From Acidobacteriota bacterium (GTDB lineage Bacteria > Acidobacteriota > Terriglobia > Terriglobales > Acidobacteriaceae): a stretch of 11,934 bases of DNA. Of this stretch, positions 1 through 7,045 are shown in pieces (the stretch's first letter is position 1; the number at the start of each line of letters is the position of its first letter). The position numbers were made by a program, and so were the translations under genes. The notes below the pieces were generated by a model, which saw nothing but the letters and a program-made list of their open reading frames with translations, ran no database searches and had not been told where the DNA came from. The stretch spans positions 1-11,934 of the forward strand of contig JAJYAE010000122.1 of assembly GCA_021779695.1 (NCBI GenBank), written 5' to 3'.

Positions 1-1086
1 CTCCCCCGACTGCGTGATCAGAAGACCAAGCGCCTCCGGCCCGGCAATGGGATCGCGGTAACGGTACTCGCTCGCATAGTCCACATCTACCGGCAGTCGC
101 GCCAGGCGCTCGATCATATACTTACCCGCCTGCGCCGCGTGCCAACTGGTTCCGCAGGCGGCAATGTTGATGCTCTGCGCTGCTGCCAGTTCCGCGTCGC
201 TAATCTCCATCTCGCCCAGGAAAACTTTGCCCGAGTCCAGCGAGACGCGCCCCAGCGAGGTATCGCGAATCGCTCGCGGCTGCTCCCAGATTTCCTTCAG
301 CATGAAGTGCTTGTAGCCGCCCTTTTCCGCCTGGATCGGATCCCACTGAATATGCGTGATCGCGCGCTGAATGGGCTTGCCGTCGAAGTCGGTCAGCTCC
401 ACGCCCGCTTTCGTCAGGATGGCCATGTCTCCATCGGCGAGAAAGTAGAGGTCGCGCGTATGATGCAGAATGCCCGGCACGTCCGATGCGACGAAGCACT
501 CGCCCTGGCCTACGCCAATCACTACAGGCGGCCCAGAGCGGGCCGCAACAATCTTGTCCGGCTCGGCTGCGGAGAGAATGCCCAGCGCAAACGCGCCCGT
601 CAGTTGCTTCACGGCCAGGAGCACGGCCACTTCCAGCGCAATGGGCGCTCCGGCGGCCTCTGCATCCTTCTGCACCTGTTCGATGAGGTGGGCGATGATT
701 TCGGTGTCGGTCTCGGTGACGAACTTGTGCCCCTTCGCCGTCAGCTCGCGCTTCAGCTCCAGATAGTTCTCCACGATGCCGTTATGAACAACGACGATGC
801 GTCCTGTGCAGTCGCGGTGCGGGTGCGCGTTCTCTTCCGTGGGGCGGCCATGCGTGGCCCAGCGCGTATGGCCAATGCCAAATGTCCCGTCCAGCGACCG
901 CTCTTTCAGAGCGTCTTCCAGGTTGTGCAGTTTGCCCGGCGCGCGCCGCACGTCGAGCGTGGCCCGGTCCGGGCTGCCTACGGCGATACCGGCTGAGTCG
1001 TACCCGCGATACTCCAGGCGCCTGAGTCCCTCAAGAATGACAGGGACCACTTTCTTGGGACCTACATAACCAACGATTCCGCACAT
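1..1086 (-). CDS. glmS: Glutamine--fructose-6-phosphate aminotransferase, N-terminal 362 residues (cut by window edge)
   Basis: GlmS makes glucosamine-6-phosphate from fructose-6-phosphate and glutamine, the cytosolic entry step to peptidoglycan and other amino sugars. Translation from the ATG at 1086 begins [10 protein letters not shown]. Cys2, exposed after Met removal, is the Ntn-type glutamine amidotransferase nucleophile. HTRWATHG (residues 73-80) and HNGIVENY (101-108) are the usual glutaminase motifs. [12 protein letters not shown] (about 259-270) leads into the first SIS sugar-isomerase domain, with ACGTSWHA (310-317) and ITQSGE at the edge. The family is about 600 residues, so roughly 240 are missing beyond base 1. 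It starts 35 bases after the stop of the HXXEE gene on the same strand, so cotranscription is likely. Only a weak purine-rich stretch precedes the ATG. I see no glmS ribozyme in the short leader. Identity is near certain. Confidence 0.97.
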   Translation of the reverse strand, partial: MCGIVGYVGPKKVVPVILEGLRRLEYRGYDSAGIAVGSPDRATLDVRRAPGKLHNLEDALKERSLDGTFGIGHTRWATHGRPTEENAHPHRDCTGRIVVVHNGIVENYLELKRELTAKGHKFVTETDTEIIAHLIEQVQKDAEAAGAPIALEVAVLLAVKQLTGAFALGILSAAEPDKIVAARSGPPVVIGVGQGECFVASDVPGILHHTRDLYFLADGDMAILTKAGVELTDFDGKPIQRAITHIQWDPIQAEKGGYKHFMLKEIWEQPRAIRDTSLGRVSLDSGKVFLGEMEISDAELAAAQSINIAACGTSWHAAQAGKYMIERLARLPVDVDYASEYRYRDPIAGPEALGLLITQSGE

Positions 1087-1121
1087 GCACTCATCTTACG
1101 GGACGGAAAAGAAAAATCGGC

Positions 1122-1604
1122 TCAGAGCGTCAGTGCGTTGCCAATTTTGAAGAGTAATGGAATGGACAAGGCCAGGAGCATCGGCATTGCCAGGATAGAA
1201 ATAAGCGCCTTCCCGCCGCTCACTTGACCTTCCTGTAGCGCAAGAAATACAAGCCAGGACAACAAGGGAAGATTCAGCGCCAAAGCGCTTGCCAGGCCGG
1301 GCATATATTTGCGCATTGCAATCGTAAGGACGGCGTGCGGTACAAAGACATTTCCAAGCATCGCGCCCATGAATCCAAACGTCAGATAGGTCCACAACGT
1401 CTGTCTGCCCGACTGCACACTCATCCACGTGGCGAGCCACGCAACTAGCGCAAGAACCGCGGCGGCAAAACGAAATACCCGTGGCGCAATCGGCTTGTAC
1501 CACTGGCCGGCATCATTCGACCATGCTGGAAGCCAGATGGCCTCTTCCGCATTGTGCAGAGTAACGGCAGCGGGAAAAAGCCAAATCAAATGCCGGAAGC
1601 CCAT
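1122..1604 (-). CDS. HXXEE-motif integral membrane protein of unknown function
   Basis: A 160-residue hydrophobic protein carrying HNAEE at residues 17-21. This fits the HXXEE signature that names a family of small bacterial membrane proteins of unknown biochemical role. After the motif-bearing N-terminal region there are about four strongly hydrophobic segments, near residues 40-61, 69-96, 101-121 and 131-153, so it should sit in the inner membrane. The ATG at 1604 is supported by a GGAGAG Shine-Dalgarno sequence five bases upstream. It lies 47 bases after purS and 35 bases before glmS on the same strand, so it is probably the middle gene of that transcript. The conserved His and Glu pair could bind metal or catalyse a reaction within the membrane, but that is speculation. 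A shifted overlapping frame at 1096-1503 lacks family similarity and was discarded. Confidence 0.85.
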   Translation of the reverse strand: MGFRHLIWLFPAAVTLHNAEEAIWLPAWSNDAGQWYKPIAPRVFRFAAAVLALVAWLATWMSVQSGRQTLWTYLTFGFMGAMLGNVFVPHAVLTIAMRKYMPGLASALALNLPLLSWLVFLALQEGQVSGGKALISILAMPMLLALSIPLLFKIGNALTL

Positions 1605-1651
1605 CGAACTCTCCGGATGCGCAGCAGATCGAATCGGCGCGCATTGCGCTC

Positions 1652-1900
1652 CTATTCCTCAATGCGGTATGTGAATTCTTCGATGACCGGGTTGGTCAGA
1701 ACCTCGCGCGCGATGCGCTCGACCTCGGCTCCGGCAGACTCGGGGGTCAGCCCTTCAGCCAGGGATAAAGCGAAATACTTTCCCTGCCGCACGGCTTCCA
1801 CGCCGGAGAATCCAAGCTTCCGCAGCGCATTCTGGATCGTCTGGCCCTGTGGATCCAGAACCGAGGACTTCAAAGTGACATAGACATGTGCCTTCATCAT
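1652..1900 (-). CDS. purS: Phosphoribosylformylglycinamidine synthase subunit PurS
   Basis: PurS is the small structural subunit of the three-part FGAM synthase (PurS-PurQ-PurL), which carries out the fourth step of de novo purine synthesis. It bridges the glutaminase and synthetase subunits. The 82-residue product has the usual family length. Recognisable stretches are KAHVYVTLKSSVLDPQGQTI near the start, LGFSGVEAVRQGKYF in the middle and NPVIEEFTYRIEE at the end. The gene opens with two adjacent ATG codons (1900 and 1897). No Shine-Dalgarno sequence is present, and a TATAAT box ends only five bases before the first ATG, pointing to a leaderless or nearly leaderless message. The next gene on this strand is the HXXEE protein rather than purQ, the more usual partner. 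Confidence 0.95.
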   Translation of the reverse strand: MMKAHVYVTLKSSVLDPQGQTIQNALRKLGFSGVEAVRQGKYFALSLAEGLTPESAGAEVERIAREVLTNPVIEEFTYRIEE

Positions 1901-1905
1901 TGGTG

Positions 1906-1934
1906 ATTATAGTGGTCCGGGCCGGTGTTGTTCA
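1906..1934 (-). promoter_or_regulatory. sigma70-type promoter of purS, apparently leaderless
   Basis: Reading the minus strand, TGAACA (1934-1929, 4/6 to the -35 consensus), then 17 bases, then a perfect TATAAT (1911-1906), then CACCA and the first purS ATG at 1900. Initiation six to eight bases after the -10 box would fall on or beside that ATG, leaving no room for a ribosome-binding site. The boxes are read directly; the start site is inferred. Confidence 0.65.
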
Positions 1935-2090
1935 TTGACCTTACCGCCGTGGCGGCCTTGGCTGTGAATTTGTTGCCCGGCGGCTTCCGTTATCCGCGCT
2001 TGCCATGAAACACTCGGTCAAGACACCTTGTGCTCAGCACCCGCTTTTGGGTTCCACCCGGCCTGAGCCTTAACAACCAGCACGCACTCG

Positions 2091-2096
2091 AGGAGG
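2091..2096 (+). promoter_or_regulatory. Shine-Dalgarno sequence of ppa
   Basis: A perfect AGGAGG lies 12 bases before the ppa ATG, at the long end of workable spacing. It supports the ATG at 2109. The 208-base divergent gap between purS and ppa (1901-2108) otherwise holds the purS promoter; I could not identify a convincing -35/-10 pair for ppa. Confidence 0.65.
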
Positions 2097-2108
2097 CGTT
2101 ACAAAAGC

Positions 2109-2654
2109 ATGGTCAATTATCTTGAATTGCCAATCGGAGATCGCTCCCCTGAAGTCTTCCGGGCGGTGATTGAGATTCCCAAAGACGCGACCAACAAGTT
2201 TGAGTACGATAAGCAACTCCACGTCTTCAAGCTCGATCGCAATCTGCATTCCCCGGTTCACTACCCCGGTGATTACGGCTTTATTCCTTCCACACTCAGC
2301 GATGACGGCGATCCTCTCGACGTGCTCGTGCTCGTTCCCGGTCCAAGTTTTCCCGGCTGCTTGCAGGAGGTGCGTCCGATCGGCCTGCTTGAAATGCTCG
2401 ATCAGGGTGTGCTCGATGAGAAGGTCCTCGCCGTTGGCAAGAACAACCCGCGCTATGCGAATGTCTGGAACTACACCGACATCTATCCGCACCTGCTGAA
2501 GGAGATTACCCACTTTTTCTCGATCTACAAAGATCTAGAAGGCAAGCGCGTGGAGGTGAAGGGCTGGCACGATGCGGCCTATGCCCGAGATCATGTCGTC
2601 AGCGCGGCCAAGTGTTTTGAAGAGAACAAGGCGAAACAGGCTCCAGCCAAGTAG
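2109..2654 (+). CDS. ppa: Inorganic pyrophosphatase, family I (soluble)
   Basis: Cytosolic Mg-dependent enzyme that hydrolyses pyrophosphate to two phosphates and so pulls nucleotide, nucleic acid and aminoacyl-tRNA synthesis forward. The 181-residue length is normal for bacterial family I enzymes. The signature DGDPLDV occupies residues 66-72 and supplies the metal-binding aspartates 66, 68 and 71. Other expected active-site residues are visible: Glu22 and Lys30 in IEIPKDATNKFEYD, Arg44, Tyr52 in HYPGDYGF, Asp98, Asp103 and Lys105 in DQGVLDEK, and Tyr140-Lys141 in FFSIYKDLEGK. Nothing essential appears to be missing. It is a single-gene unit transcribed away from purS and closed by an intrinsic terminator. 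Confidence 0.97.
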   Translation: MVNYLELPIGDRSPEVFRAVIEIPKDATNKFEYDKQLHVFKLDRNLHSPVHYPGDYGFIPSTLSDDGDPLDVLVLVPGPSFPGCLQEVRPIGLLEMLDQGVLDEKVLAVGKNNPRYANVWNYTDIYPHLLKEITHFFSIYKDLEGKRVEVKGWHDAAYARDHVVSAAKCFEENKAKQAPAK

Positions 2655-2672
2655 CCGTCGCATGCAGCAAGG

Positions 2673-2705
2673 AAGGGCTTCATCGCTACCCGGTGAGGCC
2701 CTTTT
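2673..2705 (+). terminator. Rho-independent terminator of ppa
   Basis: A 13-bp stem (2673-2685 with 2691-2703, two G-U pairs, otherwise fully paired) closes a five-base loop CTACC and runs into TTTT. It begins 18 bases after the ppa stop. On the opposite strand there is no T tract, so it should mainly serve ppa rather than the converging permease gene. Confidence 0.85.
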
Positions 2706-2710
2706 GCATT

Positions 2711-4081
2711 TCAATCAGGCGATGCGCGTTCAGTCTGCACATCTATTTGCTCAGCGTACCTCCGCGCCTTCGGAACCACAACAGCGAGGTAAACGAGCGG
2801 CCCCGCCAGCGCCACTGCCGATGCAAAGCCGATGGCCGGCACTGAGCTCATCAGCATTTCATGGCGCGTCGCATACAGCGCATATCCAATCAGCGCCGCT
2901 GGTCCCACGCCCAGCAGACAGGCGATCACCATATTTCCCGCTTTAAACGGCCGCTTCAGATGGGGTTCGCGCACGCGCAGAGCAATCAGGGCGATGAATT
3001 CGAGCAGCAGGCTTGAACCGTAAAGGATCAGGTCAATGGAAATCAGCCTTTCAAACGGCAGCCGCAGGGCCAGCGCCCATCCCAGGCCGCACACCAGCAC
3101 GCTCACCCACGGCACGCCGAACCGGTTGCGCCGCGCCAGTGCAGCAGGCATCAGCCCGTCTTCCGCCATCGCCAAGGGCAGGCGGGTGTAGCTCATCATC
3201 AGAGCGTTGAACATGCCCACGCCGCAGATCACTCCGCCCGCCACCACCGCCAGGCCCAGCACCGGTCCGCCCAGTATGGTCGCCGCTCCAGCCCAGTCGC
3301 CCGTCGAAAAGCTCGCCACTGGAAGGCCGCTCAGGGCAAGCGCCAGCAGCGGCAGAATGTACGTTACCGCCGCCAGTAGCGCAGCCATCACCATCGCGCG
3401 GGGATAGTTTCGTTGTGGGCTTTCAACCTCAGCCGCCACGGTCGATGCGTTATCCCATCCCATAAAATTCCACATCGCCACCAGTACAGCAGTCGACAGT
3501 CCATCCGGGGCACTGCTGCGTCCCCACTGCACCGCAGGATGCATGGTCAGGCCGTGCCAAAAGCCCAACGCAACCAGTACCGCAAACGGCGCCAGCAGCG
3601 CGATAAAGAAACCTTCCGAACCCTCGCCCACCGCGGGTGCGCCACGCAGATTCCACAGGCATGAGACCACCACTACCGCCAGCGACCATCCGTAAGCCCG
3701 CCAGCCCACCGTCAGCGAGCTGTGCAATTGACTCAGATACAGCACAAAGATTGCTGGGTAAATGGCCATGTCAAACACGCTCGCTGTGAGCGAGAGCCAC
3801 GCTTCCTGAAATCCCCAGAATGGCCCTAGTGCGCGCCGTACCCACACGTAGTAGCCGCCCTCGGCTGGCAGCGCGCTGGCCAATTCGCCTATCATCAGCG
3901 CAGTCGGCAGGCTCCAGATCAGCGGCAGCAGCACAAGAATCACCAGTGCCCACTTGTAGCCAGCGCCCCCGAGGATGTCCTCAATGCCATACGGCCCGCC
4001 TGCCACCATAAAGTAGGTGGCCGCGATCAGGGGCAACAGGCGAAGCTTGCGCGCGGCCGAAGCTGCTGGGAAGCGAGGCAT
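2711..4081 (-). CDS. APC-superfamily amino acid/polyamine permease
   Basis: A 456-residue inner-membrane transporter with about twelve hydrophobic segments across its length, fitting the APC (AA_permease_2) fold. MVAGGPYGIEDILGGAG at residues 25-41 is the conserved first-helix break with the substrate-binding glycines. WNFMGWDNASTVAAEVESP (about 204-222) matches the segment typical of the bacterial and plant polyamine/L-type permease branch. Amino acids or polyamines are therefore the best substrate guess; exact specificity cannot be read. The frame stays open to a TTG at 4129, but I prefer the ATG at 4081, because a candidate promoter lies between the two and the family similarity begins soon after the ATG. 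No Shine-Dalgarno sequence precedes either start. It converges on ppa, with stops 56 bases apart. Confidence 0.9.
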   Translation of the reverse strand: MPRFPAASAARKLRLLPLIAATYFMVAGGPYGIEDILGGAGYKWALVILVLLPLIWSLPTALMIGELASALPAEGGYYVWVRRALGPFWGFQEAWLSLTASVFDMAIYPAIFVLYLSQLHSSLTVGWRAYGWSLAVVVVSCLWNLRGAPAVGEGSEGFFIALLAPFAVLVALGFWHGLTMHPAVQWGRSSAPDGLSTAVLVAMWNFMGWDNASTVAAEVESPQRNYPRAMVMAALLAAVTYILPLLALALSGLPVASFSTGDWAGAATILGGPVLGLAVVAGGVICGVGMFNALMMSYTRLPLAMAEDGLMPAALARRNRFGVPWVSVLVCGLGWALALRLPFERLISIDLILYGSSLLLEFIALIALRVREPHLKRPFKAGNMVIACLLGVGPAALIGYALYATRHEMLMSSVPAIGFASAVALAGPLVYLAVVVPKARRYAEQIDVQTERASPD

Positions 4082-4088
4082 GAGAGTG

Positions 4089-4117
4089 AATCTACCAACT
4101 TTGTGCCGCTCATCCAA
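4089..4117 (-). promoter_or_regulatory. Candidate promoter of the permease gene, possibly leaderless
   Basis: On the minus strand TTGGAT (4117-4112), a 17-base spacer and TAGATT (4094-4089, 4/6) precede the ATG at 4081 by only seven bases. Transcription would start at or next to the ATG. The -35 match is only 3/6, so this is a tentative call. Confidence 0.4.
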
Positions 4118-4218
4118 GCGTGCCCGCAAGCGCCCCCGCAGAACATCGTCGTCTGCGCGCCCTTCACTGGCCAGTGCCTCAAAGGCAACCTTATTCGCGC
4201 CACGGAGCGGGAAGGGAA

Positions 4219-4247
4219 ATACCAGCCCGCATGCTTTCTGGTAGAAT
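4219..4247 (+). promoter_or_regulatory. Promoter of tRNA-Ser, extended -10 type
   Basis: TAGAAT at 4242-4247 (5/6) is preceded by TGG, giving a TGn extended -10 element. The -35 region 17 bases upstream, ATACCA (4219-4224), matches at 3/6. The predicted start near 4254 leaves a leader of about nine bases before the mature tRNA. Confidence 0.6.
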
Positions 4248-4262
4248 CCGCTTAGACCGACC

Positions 4263-4355
4263 GGAGAGATGGCCGAGTGGCTGAAGGCGGCGGTTTGCTA
4301 AACCGTTATAGGGTCAAAAGCTCTATCGGGGGTTCGAATCCCCCTCTCTCCGCCA
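4263..4355 (+). tRNA. tRNA-Ser (anticodon GCU)
   Basis: Reads serine codons AGC and AGU. The seven-base acceptor stem GGAGAGA (4263-4269) pairs perfectly with TCTCTCC (4345-4351), followed by discriminator G and an encoded CCA (4353-4355). The anticodon loop TTGCTAA (4295-4301) places GCT at 4297-4299, closed by GCGGT/ACCGT. A long variable arm (TATAGGGTCAAAAGCTCTATC region) is the class II mark expected for serine, and GGTTCGAATCC forms the T arm. The 93-base length including CCA fits. No intron or damage is seen. Confidence 0.97.
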
Positions 4356-4399
4356 CGCAGTCTAAGTTATTTAAATACAACAACTTAACCTCGATTTCT

Positions 4400-4420
4400 G
4401 GTCCGATTTCGGGCCTTTTT
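4400..4420 (+). terminator. Intrinsic terminator of tRNA-Ser
   Basis: GGTCCG (4400-4405) pairs with CGGGCC (4410-4415) with one G-U pair around the loop ATTT, followed at once by TTTTT. It lies 45 bases after the tRNA and closes a monocistronic unit. Confidence 0.75.
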
Positions 4421-4873
4421 GCACATAAAGTTCCATCAGAGAATTTCTCTCGCATGCCACTTCTGGCCAGATTCACTAGCTTTCTCTGATTCGCATTTCG
4501 GCAGTGGAACTTTTAGCACTCGTCCGTTAGGCAAACCCTTTGGAAGTCATCGGGACACCCAAAATCGCTCGGAAGCAGGCTCCAGAGGATGGGCCTGTTC
4601 AACCGGCACTTCGACGATTATTCAATCATTGAGACTTACCGAGCAGAAAAGTTGAGATAAGGCGCATTGGCGGGGAGTAATCCTGAATTTTTGCGTGCAG
4701 ACTCTCTGGATGCGTGACTCGGCCTGTTGGCGACAACTGACGACTGAGCAAGAGCCAATCGACGGAGCGTGGCCGACCTCTGAGGGATGATCATTTCAGA
4801 CCAAATTGTCCACTTTGAATTGTTGTTCAAGTAGGAAGTCGCGGTTTGGCGGTAATTCTTGCACGATCAGCAA
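4421..4873. other. Gene-free stretch between the tRNA-Ser terminator and the MFS gene
   Basis: About 450 bases of lower-GC sequence than the flanking coding regions. Short open frames on both strands (4419-4655 plus, 4636-4830 minus) lack a ribosome-binding site, family similarity and credible composition, so I call none. It contains a nested inverted repeat at 4427-4513. No terminator for the MFS gene could be identified here. Its position just behind a tRNA gene makes decayed inserted DNA possible, but no integrase or repeated tRNA end is visible. Confidence 0.5.
4427..4513. repeat. Nested imperfect inverted repeat
   Basis: AAAGTTCCA (4427-4435) is repeated inverted as TGGAACTTT (4505-4513). 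Inside it ATCAGAGAA (4435-4443) is inverted as TTCTCTGAT (4482-4490). The right arm carries 14 extra bases between the two blocks. AGAGAATTTCTCT at 4438-4450 is itself a small palindrome. No gene depends on it visibly. Confidence 0.45.
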
Positions 4874-6223
4874 CTAACTTATGATGCGTGATTCGCTCAA
4901 TGAAACGGTAACCGTTTGAAGCGCGCGCCGAGTCCGCGCCGGCGCGCTCTCAGCCATCAGCATCAATGCAATCTGGCCGAACGCCGCGGCGCCCATTAAA
5001 TACCATGCGGGGGCCATGGCGCTGCCCGTGACATGGATCAGCCAGGTGACCACCAGTTGTGCCGTTCCACCAAAAGCGGCCATCGAGACTGAATAAATAA
5101 TCCCGTACCCACTACTGCGGATGGATTTGGGCAGACTCTCCGCCAGCCCGGCATGAAAGGATCCCCAAATAAAGAATGAGACTGCGGTTAGAAGGGCCAT
5201 CCCTGCGATGAACATATATTCGGAGCGGGCGGCGATAATCCAGGAGAACATCGGATAGATCATTACGAGAAAGGCGAGGTTGCCCCAGACGTTAATCGGC
5301 CAGCGTCCGTGCTTGTCAGACAGCCATCCGCCTAAGATGATGACGGGAATACCGAGAGCAAAGCCAATTGTTTCAGTGATGAACCCGGCGCGGGCTGACA
5401 TGTGCAACGTAGCCTGCGCATAGGTGACAAGGTAAGTAAAGATGTAGCTAGCAGTGGTACCGGAAGCCAGAACGACCAGGCCCAGCACCATGATACGCCA
5501 ATGCGTATAGGCCTGACGCAAACGCGGCTGCTTCAAGACTGGCGTCGCGGCAACCGGTTCTTCGGGCACATGAAGGGTCTCGGGAAGGTTGGCGCGCATC
5601 CACAAGCCAAATGGTACTGCGAAGGCACCGAGCAGAAAGGCAATTCGCCATCCATAGGTATTGAGCGCAGCGGGTGGCAGTGCCGAGGTCAGTAGGATGC
5701 CGACCGATCCTCCGGCGATAAGCGCAAGGTTTTGGCTCGCGCTCTGCCAGGAGAGGACCAGGCCGCGCTTCTCGGTTGGCGCGGCCTCAAGTAGGAAGGC
5801 GGTGTTGGAACCGATCTCCCCACCCAGCGAGAAGCCCTGCAACATGCGGGCAATCACGGCCAAAATTGGTGCAGCGATGCCGATATTGGCATAGGTTGGA
5901 ATGAGTGCCATGCCGACGATCGCAAAGCCGATGAGAATGAAGCACAGCATCATAGCCGGCCGACGACCAGCGCGGTCCGAATAATTGCCGATGACAACCG
6001 CACCGATGGGTCGAGTGACGAAACCAGCTCCGAAGGTTGCCAGCGACAGCATCAAACTGCCGTATGCGCTCTGGGTCGGAAAAAAAGCGTGGCCGATTTG
6101 AATAGAGAAGAATGCGTAAGTCACAAAATCGTAGAACTCGAGCGCATTTCCGATGGTTGCAGCTGCAACAGAGTGCCTTCGAAGCGAACTTCTACCTCGC
6201 ATTTGTTCGGAGGCACTTTTCAT
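4874..6223 (-). CDS. MFS transporter, metabolite:H+ symporter (MHS) family, citrate/ProP-like
   Basis: A 449-residue inner-membrane secondary transporter, probably taking up a small organic acid or related solute with protons. The N-terminal SVAAATIGNALEFYDFVTYAFF (about 18-39) and the loop 2-3 motif GNYSDRAGRRPA (79-90) are typical of the MHS group. RMLQGFSLGGEIGSNTAFLLEAAP (126-149) follows, as in citrate-proton symporters such as CitA/TcuC. Twelve hydrophobic segments can be placed across the protein. Length is normal and no break is seen. The frame runs up to a TTG at 6313, but the ATG at 6223 puts the cytoplasmic N-terminus at the family's usual length. Only a weak GAGAAAG precedes it. 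No tricarboxylate enzyme gene is adjacent, so the substrate (citrate, another carboxylate, betaine) is not settled. Confidence 0.9.
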   Translation of the reverse strand: MKSASEQMRGRSSLRRHSVAAATIGNALEFYDFVTYAFFSIQIGHAFFPTQSAYGSLMLSLATFGAGFVTRPIGAVVIGNYSDRAGRRPAMMLCFILIGFAIVGMALIPTYANIGIAAPILAVIARMLQGFSLGGEIGSNTAFLLEAAPTEKRGLVLSWQSASQNLALIAGGSVGILLTSALPPAALNTYGWRIAFLLGAFAVPFGLWMRANLPETLHVPEEPVAATPVLKQPRLRQAYTHWRIMVLGLVVLASGTTASYIFTYLVTYAQATLHMSARAGFITETIGFALGIPVIILGGWLSDKHGRWPINVWGNLAFLVMIYPMFSWIIAARSEYMFIAGMALLTAVSFFIWGSFHAGLAESLPKSIRSSGYGIIYSVSMAAFGGTAQLVVTWLIHVTGSAMAPAWYLMGAAAFGQIALMLMAESAPARTRRALQTVTVSLSESRIIS

Positions 6224-6382
6224 TGACACACGCTTTCTCAAGATTCGCCCTTGCGGGAATCCATTTTTGACAATGGGATTAACCGACTTATCACAAGGGC
6301 TACAAACCCGCAAACTGCATGAGAATCCGTTCAGCCAAGTTCAACTGGATTTTCCGGGGATACGTCGCTGATTGGGGGAACA

Positions 6383-6400
6383 GTACATCAGACATTGTAC
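6383..6400. promoter_or_regulatory. Possible operator dyad upstream of the MFS gene
   Basis: GTACA (6383-6387) and TGTAC (6396-6400) form an 18-base dyad with an eight-base centre, about 160 bases before the MFS ATG. The size suits a dimeric repressor site. Five-base arms can arise by chance and no regulator gene is in view. Confidence 0.2.
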
Positions 6401-6623
6401 CCCTTGACGAGAGCATCCTGGCATTGCCCTGCGCGGGTGTATCGTGGCCCCATCCATCAGTTACTACTCATTCAATCGCCGACGCTCGCGATGTTAAATC
6501 TGGGTCTGACGAGGTTTTGCGAAAGCTGCCTTATTGAACTGAATTGGCAAATACTTTGCCCAGGGAAAGTAATATTGAGACCTGAAACGTTCATATCGGC
6601 GGGATTGCCTTTCGCTTTGCGCT

Positions 6624-6720
6624 AAATCTCTAGTGCCGTATCCACACTGCTCCGCTCCAACTGCATCGGCTACCACGATTTCCTGCACGCGGAGCACTGT
6701 CGATACGGCACTAGAGATTT
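6624..6720. repeat. 97-base imperfect palindrome, possible MITE or REP-like element
   Basis: Arms of 32 bases, 6624-6655 and 6689-6720, are reverse complements at 30 of 32 positions. The outermost 19 bases (AAATCTCTAGTGCCGTATC and its complement) are perfect; the two mismatches are both C facing C. The 33-base centre contains ATCG (6665-6668) and CGAT (6676-6679), which could pair again. No convincing target-site duplication flanks it and no T tract follows. It lies in non-coding DNA and could be a miniature transposable element, a REP/BIME-type unit or a structured RNA. Confidence 0.85.
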
Positions 6721-6941
6721 CTCACAAGTACACTACGGGGACGAAAATAGACTGCGATCGCATCACAGGGCCAACGGAAATCTCTACCGGGCCGCTTGGG
6801 CCAGGTTCGGACCTGTGTCGTTTACGGTTCAGAAGGGCCGCCTAAAAGCGATGGGCTGCGGTGATGCTTCAACCAGCCGTGAAGCCGATAGGGCGCGTAG
6901 AAAGGCGAGAAGAAAACCGATTTTTCAGAATCAAAATGCAA

Positions 6942-6970
6942 TTGACACAGTGCGGCTGCAACAGTAGTCT
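6942..6970 (+). promoter_or_regulatory. Candidate promoter of the GH3 gene
   Basis: A perfect TTGACA (6942-6947) is followed after 17 bases by TAGTCT (6965-6970, 3/6). Transcription from here would give a leader of roughly 70 bases before the GH3 ATG. The perfect -35 is persuasive; the -10 is weak, so activation by a regulator would not be surprising. Confidence 0.45.
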
Positions 6971-7033
6971 GGCCTGCGGCAGTCTGCGCCACATTAAGCG
7001 GTTCCGAATGCCGCATGGCGGCAGTTTGCTTCC

Positions 7034-7039
7034 GAGGAG
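7034..7039 (+). promoter_or_regulatory. Shine-Dalgarno sequence of the GH3 gene
   Basis: GAGGAG ends six bases before the ATG at 7046. It favours that ATG over the in-frame TTG immediately before it at 7043. Confidence 0.8.
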
Positions 7040-7045
7040 ACTTTG

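Larger units (their letters stand above)
6224..7045. other. Long divergent intergenic region with palindrome and promoter
   Basis: About 820 bases separating the MFS gene from the GH3 gene. No open frame on either strand shows family similarity or a ribosome-binding site. Frames at 6395-6625, 6494-6697 and 6822-7148 were examined and dismissed. The content I can name is a small GTACA/TGTAC dyad (6383-6400), the 97-base palindrome (6624-6720), a further copy of its outer nine bases AAATCTCTA at 6778-6786, and a promoter-like pair at 6942-6970. Confidence 0.6.

Noticed and set aside
139..996. 285-codon open frame on the plus strand
   Set aside because: It is antisense to glmS, whose protein is unambiguous along the whole interval. 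The translation has the arginine- and histidine-rich look of a shadow frame and no family similarity.
1087..1121. Possible glmS ribozyme or riboswitch before glmS
   Set aside because: The gap is only 35 bases, far too short for the ribozyme, and no leader structure is evident.
1096..1503. 135-codon minus-strand frame overlapping the HXXEE gene
   Set aside because: Shifted reading of the same bases. The 1122-1604 frame has a Shine-Dalgarno sequence, the HNAEE motif and membrane segments; this one has none.
2070..2513. 147-codon minus-strand frame opposite ppa
   Set aside because: Antisense to a fully conserved pyrophosphatase and without any recognisable feature.
4277..4489. 70-codon plus-strand frame running through tRNA-Ser
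   Set aside because: It translates the tRNA and its terminator, so it cannot be a normal protein gene.
4636..4830. 64-codon minus-strand frame in the gap after the tRNA
   Set aside because: No ribosome-binding site, no family similarity and an unremarkable composition; kept only as part of the gene-free stretch.
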